Shown here: positions 60,160 through 64,000 of the stretch, one piece after another
Position numbering within the stretch: the stretch's first letter is position 1
Layout of the letters: each line of letters begins with the position of its first letter
Source: Ferruginibacter sp.
GTDB lineage: Bacteria; Bacteroidota; Bacteroidia; Chitinophagales; Chitinophagaceae
DNA length: 64,000 nt
Assembly (NCBI GenBank): GCA_017983695.1
Contig: JAGOAX010000003.1
Span: 310,001 to 374,000 of the forward strand
Direction of reading: 5' to 3'
Made by a program: the position numbers and the translations under genes
The notes under the pieces: model-generated
Database searches by the model: none
Seen by the model: the letters and a program-made list of their open reading frames with translations, nothing else
Told to the model about the DNA's origin: nothing

Positions 60160-61740
60160 TTATTTTATCCAGCGGAAAAGACGTTTCCATCTTGGGCCAC
60201 CTTCCCAGCTAAACCAGATGAGTGATGCTTTACCCACCACATGATCTTCCGGTACAAATCCCCAAAAGCGGCTGTCCTGCGAATTGTGGCGGTTATCTCC
60301 CATCATCCAGTAATAATTCATTTTAAAAGTGTACTGTGTAGCCGGTGCACCATTCAGTATGTATTTACCATTTACAATGTCCAGCTCATTGCCCTCGTAG
60401 CTTCTAATAACCCGCTGGTACTTCCAGTAATTATCCTCGTTTAATTCAATAGTTGTACCTTTTTTTGGTATCCATAATGAAGGGAGATTATTGATATCTC
60501 TTAATGAGTCGGGCCTGTAATAATAATATGATGGATAAAAGAAATCGCCCCCTTCATTACTTACTGTTACCGACTGAACAATCGGGAGTTTTTTTAATTT
60601 TTCCAGTTTATCATTTGTCAGCAGCATTTTGTATTGGCCGTTCTTGGCATCATAATCATCCAGTTCAATTTTATTACGGTGGTTATCCATACCACCATTT
60701 GGCCTGTCAATTTCTTTACTCACATCCACATCAATTTCATTTTTTAAAATCTCGTAATCAAACTGCTGGCCATTTGTTTTTACAGTATACCACAACTGCG
60801 ATTTTGGCTGCACAAAACTTTGCTGTCCGTTTACATACACAATACCATTTACCAAACGTAATGTATCACCGGCAATACCCACACATCTTTTCACATAGTT
60901 TTCCTGTTTATCAACCGGGCGGATAATGATGGGATAAGTTTCAGGATCGTTTAAAATGTTTTCCCTTGCTTTTTGTTCGCTGTCACCTTTACGCATGTAA
61001 TCATGCATTTCATCATAATAAGTAAATTCTGACTGATAGCCCGGCTTATTGATCACTGTATCGCCACCGGGGAAATTAAACACCACAACATCATTCCGTT
61101 GTACAGGAGATGCAAACCATCTTGTGTAGGGAATATGTATCCATTCTACATAAGATTTTGTATTTGCAAAAGGAATAGTGTGGTGTACAAAAGGCATTGC
61201 AATAGGTGTATTGGGAATGCGTGGGCCGTAGGCAGATTTACTTACAAATAAATAATCGTTAACCAGCAGGCTTTTTTCCATTGATGGTGTTGGAATCACA
61301 TACGCTTCAAAAACAAATGTGCGGATGATGGTGGCCGCTACCACAGCAAATGCTGCTGCATCGATCCATTCTCTTGCTGCCGATTTTTTATAATTATTTA
61401 CCACCGAAGTGCCTGCATACCTTTCATTTTTAGAAAATCCCATATAAGGGAAGTATACAAACGGAAGAAACACTGCCGCAGCATGGTGCCAGAAATTAAA
61501 GCGGCCAAAATGCTCAATGAATTTTATAAGTATCCAGATAGTGATAAACTGGCCTGCAATGGGTATGAATTGTAAAAAGAACCAGTATTTTTTTAGCTCC
61601 ATTTTTTCAACCATGCACCAGGTATTGTAAAAGGGTACAAATGCTTTCCAGCCTTCGATACCTGCTTTTTTAAACATGCCGTACAACCCGATATGCCAGC
61701 CAATTGCTGCTACAATAAAAATGATAAAACCAAAGCCCAT
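60160..61740 (-). CDS. lepB: Signal peptidase I with N-terminal membrane extension
   Basis: A 526-residue type I signal peptidase, about twice the size of simple forms. The first 110 residues hold several hydrophobic segments (GFGFIIFIVAAIGWHIGLYGMF, YWFFLQFIPIAGQFITIWILI), like the DUF5684 membrane domain. Then another helix (WIDAAAFAVVAATIIRTFVF) leads into the catalytic Ser of TPSMEKSL; the Lys of the dyad is in NYVKRCVGIAGD; the end has WMMGDNRHNSQDSRFWGFVP. A large insertion of about 130 residues separates the Lys and GDNR boxes. It removes Sec signal peptides of the many exported proteins seen here. Confidence 0.94.
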   Translation of the reverse strand: MGFGFIIFIVAAIGWHIGLYGMFKKAGIEGWKAFVPFYNTWCMVEKMELKKYWFFLQFIPIAGQFITIWILIKFIEHFGRFNFWHHAAAVFLPFVYFPYMGFSKNERYAGTSVVNNYKKSAAREWIDAAAFAVVAATIIRTFVFEAYVIPTPSMEKSLLVNDYLFVSKSAYGPRIPNTPIAMPFVHHTIPFANTKSYVEWIHIPYTRWFASPVQRNDVVVFNFPGGDTVINKPGYQSEFTYYDEMHDYMRKGDSEQKARENILNDPETYPIIIRPVDKQENYVKRCVGIAGDTLRLVNGIVYVNGQQSFVQPKSQLWYTVKTNGQQFDYEILKNEIDVDVSKEIDRPNGGMDNHRNKIELDDYDAKNGQYKMLLTNDKLEKLKKLPIVQSVTVSNEGGDFFYPSYYYYRPDSLRDINNLPSLWIPKKGTTIELNEDNYWKYQRVIRSYEGNELDIVNGKYILNGAPATQYTFKMNYYWMMGDNRHNSQDSRFWGFVPEDHVVGKASLIWFSWEGGPRWKRLFRWIK

Positions 61741-61834
61741 ATTTTTTGTTTTAAGAGTGCCAAAAGTACCATAATATATGTTACCAAATAAAACCGTTCA
61801 TAAATTGTTGGGGATTCTTTAACAGCACTATTTT

Positions 61835-62482
61835 TCAGCTATTTAAAGATTGATTTATGCATACACTCACTTCTGCCGCCCGGTTCATTATCATAAAATG
61901 GCCGCCATTTTTTATAATGTACGTTGGCTGTATTCTTTTTACCGGAAACATCTTGTCCTTATCGCCATGAATATGAAAGATTACAGGCGGTTGCCAGTCA
62001 TTTTTCCAGTTGAGTATCTTATCAACTGCCCATTGTATGTACTTGGTATTATGCTTTCGCCTGGAAACGGCCACTATTTCTTTTTCTTCTTTTGTAGTAA
62101 TGCCTAAAAAATGATTTTGCAAAGAGAGGCTTAACTTATGATTACTGCGGATGGGAACGATCTTATTTAATTTTAAACGTCCAGCCGTCTTCATCCATAA
62201 AGGCAATTCCCTGTTAGATTTTATACTTGAAATGATGATTATTTTTTGTACCGGTATCTGTTTCGAAATTTCTATACAGAGCATTCCGCCAAACGAAAGC
62301 CCCATTAAAATAGGGTTTTCTTCATCAATTGCTGCCCTCATTCTTTCGGCATATGCTTCAATCGTTTCTTTTGGCAGTGGCTGTAACCATGGAATAACTT
62401 TAAGCTGGTACGCTTCAACATCTAAATTGGAGAATGCACGTTCATCTGCACCTAAACCACTTATGCAATAAATTGTTTTCAT
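61835..62482 (-). CDS. Alpha/beta hydrolase
   Basis: About 215 residues from MKTIYCISGLGADERAF (62482); an ATG five codons earlier is an alternative. The nucleophile elbow is GLSFGGMLC and the late strand has IHGDKDKMFP with the probable acid, then IKNGGHFMIMNRA with the catalytic His. The Ser-His-Asp set is complete. Ester or thioester hydrolysis is likely, substrate unknown. It stands between lepB and the response regulator, with no shared theme. Confidence 0.85.
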   Translation of the reverse strand: MKTIYCISGLGADERAFSNLDVEAYQLKVIPWLQPLPKETIEAYAERMRAAIDEENPILMGLSFGGMLCIEISKQIPVQKIIIISSIKSNRELPLWMKTAGRLKLNKIVPIRSNHKLSLSLQNHFLGITTKEEKEIVAVSRRKHNTKYIQWAVDKILNWKNDWQPPVIFHIHGDKDKMFPVKRIQPTYIIKNGGHFMIMNRAAEVSVCINQSLNS

Positions 62483-62540
62483 ACCCTGTTCCGCCAACCG
62501 GCAGAGAGCTTAGTTTGTTACATTCGTATATGTACACCAA

Positions 62541-63704
62541 TTACTTTTTTGGCAGCACGTAATTCTCCACATCTTCCAGTGAAATAGTTTTAGCCGATAA
62601 AATGATCAGCCGTTCCACCACGTTTCTTAATTCACGGATATTACCTGTCCAATTGTATTGCTGTAATGCATCCATTGCTTTTTGATCGATCACTTTTTTG
62701 GGCTGGCCATATTCAGTGGCAATCATATCCAGGAAATAATCCACCAGTAACGGAACATCTTCCCGTCTTTCATTTAATGATGGTACATGAATAATAATTA
62801 CGCCAAGGCGGTGGTACAGATCGAGCCTGAAATTTTTATCCTCCACTTCTTTCAACAGGTCTTTATTGGTTGCAGCAATCACCCTAACATCTACATTAAT
62901 ATCTTTTTCTGCACCTACCCTGGTAATCTTACCTTCCTGCAAAGCCCTTAATACTTTTGCCTGGGCACTTAAACTCATATCGCCTATCTCATCTAAAAAT
63001 AATGAACCGCCATTTGCAGTTTCAAATTTACCAATGCGTTGTTTTACAGCAGAGGTAAAAGACCCTTTTTCATGCCCGAATAATTCACTTTCAATAAGCT
63101 CCGATGGAATGGCCGCACAATTCACTTCTACAATGGGGCCGTTGTTACGGTTACTTTTTTCATGTATCCATCTTGCCACCAGCTCCTTACCCACTCCATT
63201 TTCGCCGGTTATTAATACCCGGGCATCTGTTGGCGCTACTTTTTCAATGGTGTCTTTAATTTTTTTAATGGGTGCACTTTCGCCGATCATTTCCTGTACT
63301 TTGCCCACCTTGCGTTTAAGTACCTTGGTTTCGGTAACCAGGTTTTGCTTATCACCGGCATTGCGTAAAGTAATTAACAGGCGGTTTAAATCCGGCGGCT
63401 TACTGATGTAATCATAGGCTCCTTTTTTTACGGCTTCCACGGCAGTATCAATATTACCATGCCCGCTAATCATAATTATGGGTACATCGCCATTGATCTC
63501 TTTGGCTTTTTCTAAAAACTCAATACCATCTACTTTCGGCATTTTTATATCGCACAATACAATATCATATGCTTTTTCGCTAAACCGCTTCAATCCTTCT
63601 TCCCCGTCACTGGCTTCATCAATCTTGTAGCCCTCGTAACTCAGGATTTCGGTTAAGGTTTTCCTTATCGCTTTTTCATCATCAATAATTAAAATAGTTG
63701 CCAT
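62541..63704 (-). CDS. Sigma-54-dependent response regulator without a DNA-binding domain
   Basis: About 387 residues from MATILIIDDEKAIRKTL (63704), the natural receiver start. The receiver domain (1-118) has the acidic pair DD, the phosphorylated Asp in VLCDIKMPKVDG and the switch Ser/Thr-Lys region IMISGHG and YDYISKP. The AAA+ domain (about 135-375) has GENGVGKE (Walker A), GGSLFLDEIGDM (Walker B) and GSFTSA in place of the sigma-54-contacting GAFTGA. The chain ends at VENYVLPKK, where NtrC-type proteins would have a Fis-type HTH. No histidine kinase is adjacent. It may act from solution or regulate by another contact. Confidence 0.9.
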   Translation of the reverse strand: MATILIIDDEKAIRKTLTEILSYEGYKIDEASDGEEGLKRFSEKAYDIVLCDIKMPKVDGIEFLEKAKEINGDVPIIMISGHGNIDTAVEAVKKGAYDYISKPPDLNRLLITLRNAGDKQNLVTETKVLKRKVGKVQEMIGESAPIKKIKDTIEKVAPTDARVLITGENGVGKELVARWIHEKSNRNNGPIVEVNCAAIPSELIESELFGHEKGSFTSAVKQRIGKFETANGGSLFLDEIGDMSLSAQAKVLRALQEGKITRVGAEKDINVDVRVIAATNKDLLKEVEDKNFRLDLYHRLGVIIIHVPSLNERREDVPLLVDYFLDMIATEYGQPKKVIDQKAMDALQQYNWTGNIRELRNVVERLIILSAKTISLEDVENYVLPKK

Positions 63705-63778
63705 AAGCTTTAACACAGTTTTTTATGGATAAGGTACCAATCAGTATCTTAACCCGTTAGCATCAAAATTAGCAATTT

Positions 63779-64000
63779 ATGTCCTTTAAACCGCTGTTAT
63801 TTTTTTTCACATTGATTTCGTTTGCCTGTAATAACGAGGCCAATTCACCAGATGGCTTGGCGACTAATGAACAAAAAACTGCCAAATCTCTTAGTACTAA
63901 AAACCCTTTTCAAACTATTAACGATATTTCACTGCCTGAAGGTTTTGTAAGGATAAAAGTTGACAGTAATTCCTTTGCAGGCTGGTTGAGAACAGTACAG
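63779..64000 (+). CDS. DUF4846-like lipoprotein (partial, runs off window)
   Basis: The first 74 codons of a gene that continues beyond the window. MSFKPLLFFFTLISFACNNE is a lipoprotein signal with the lipobox SFAC. The later LPEGFVRIKVDSNSFAGWLR matches the N-terminal region of DUF4846 proteins as I recall them (secreted or lipid-anchored, unknown function). It is divergent from the sigma-54 regulator with about 75 bp between starts. The family call rests on one short segment. Confidence 0.65.
   Translation, partial: MSFKPLLFFFTLISFACNNEANSPDGLATNEQKTAKSLSTKNPFQTINDISLPEGFVRIKVDSNSFAGWLRTVQ

Overview
The window is a contiguous piece of a Bacteroidota chromosome, most likely from the Chitinophagaceae. 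This rests on several things: a secreted protein with a type IX secretion (T9SS) C-terminal sorting domain, a T9SS plug protein (DUF5103), DUF5362/DUF4350/DUF4129 families, AT-rich start regions with no clear Shine-Dalgarno sequence, a TAnnTTTG-type promoter box, and many small intergenic palindromes. The DNA is AT-rich and densely coding. No rRNA, tRNA, CRISPR array, prophage or complete IS element was seen. The genus was not determined.

Layout. 1-9.7 kb: end of a GH78 alpha-L-rhamnosidase, small proteins, a 1481-residue T9SS cargo protein, a TIM-barrel sugar isomerase, pdxJ and an orphan gene. 9.75-21.9 kb: the tryptophan locus on the minus strand, reading trpL-trpE-trpG-trpD-trpC-trpF2-trpF1-(GNAT)-(trpF remnant)-(TlpA)-trpB-(DUF559)-(lipoprotein)-trpA-(TlpA). 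It starts with an attenuator: a 17-codon leader peptide with three consecutive Trp codons followed by an intrinsic terminator. Its gene junctions carry small GC-rich palindromic repeats, some of which form the coding ends of TrpG. 21.9-30.5 kb: acetyltransferase, SDR-like protein, sulfatase, dienelactone hydrolase, transaldolase-type aldolase, SRP RNA, T9SS plug, LolE-like permease and an SPOUT RNA methyltransferase. 30.5-42.7 kb: BamA/TamA-like porin, truB, the DUF58-MoxR-DUF4350-DUF4129-SpoIIM/RDD cluster, two DUF5362-like proteins and proS. 42.9-47.4 kb: envelope proteins, miaA and a pRiA4b-ORF3-like gene. 47.5-53.2 kb: a signalling module of two FHA/zinc-ribbon proteins, an Asp-rich-repeat protein, a transmembrane Ser/Thr kinase and a PP2C phosphatase, with an exported caspase-like protease convergent to it. 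53.2-64 kb: cca, lon, transglutaminase-like protein, DUF952, csaA-like, ogt, lepB, alpha/beta hydrolase, a sigma-54 activator without a DNA-binding domain, and a partial DUF4846 lipoprotein.

Three observations stand out. (1) A DUF559 nuclease gene sits between trpB and the lipoprotein/trpA pair, framed by inverted copies of a palindromic repeat. It looks like a minimal mobile unit, and related palindromes are scattered through the window, several contributing codons or stop codons to genes. (2) The trp attenuator has a simple architecture: the antiterminator strand lies directly after the leader stop codon, where a terminating ribosome would cover it. (3) The FHA-kinase-phosphatase-caspase neighbourhood could be a phospho-signalling system with a proteolytic output. 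All functional statements come from reading motifs; no database search was run.
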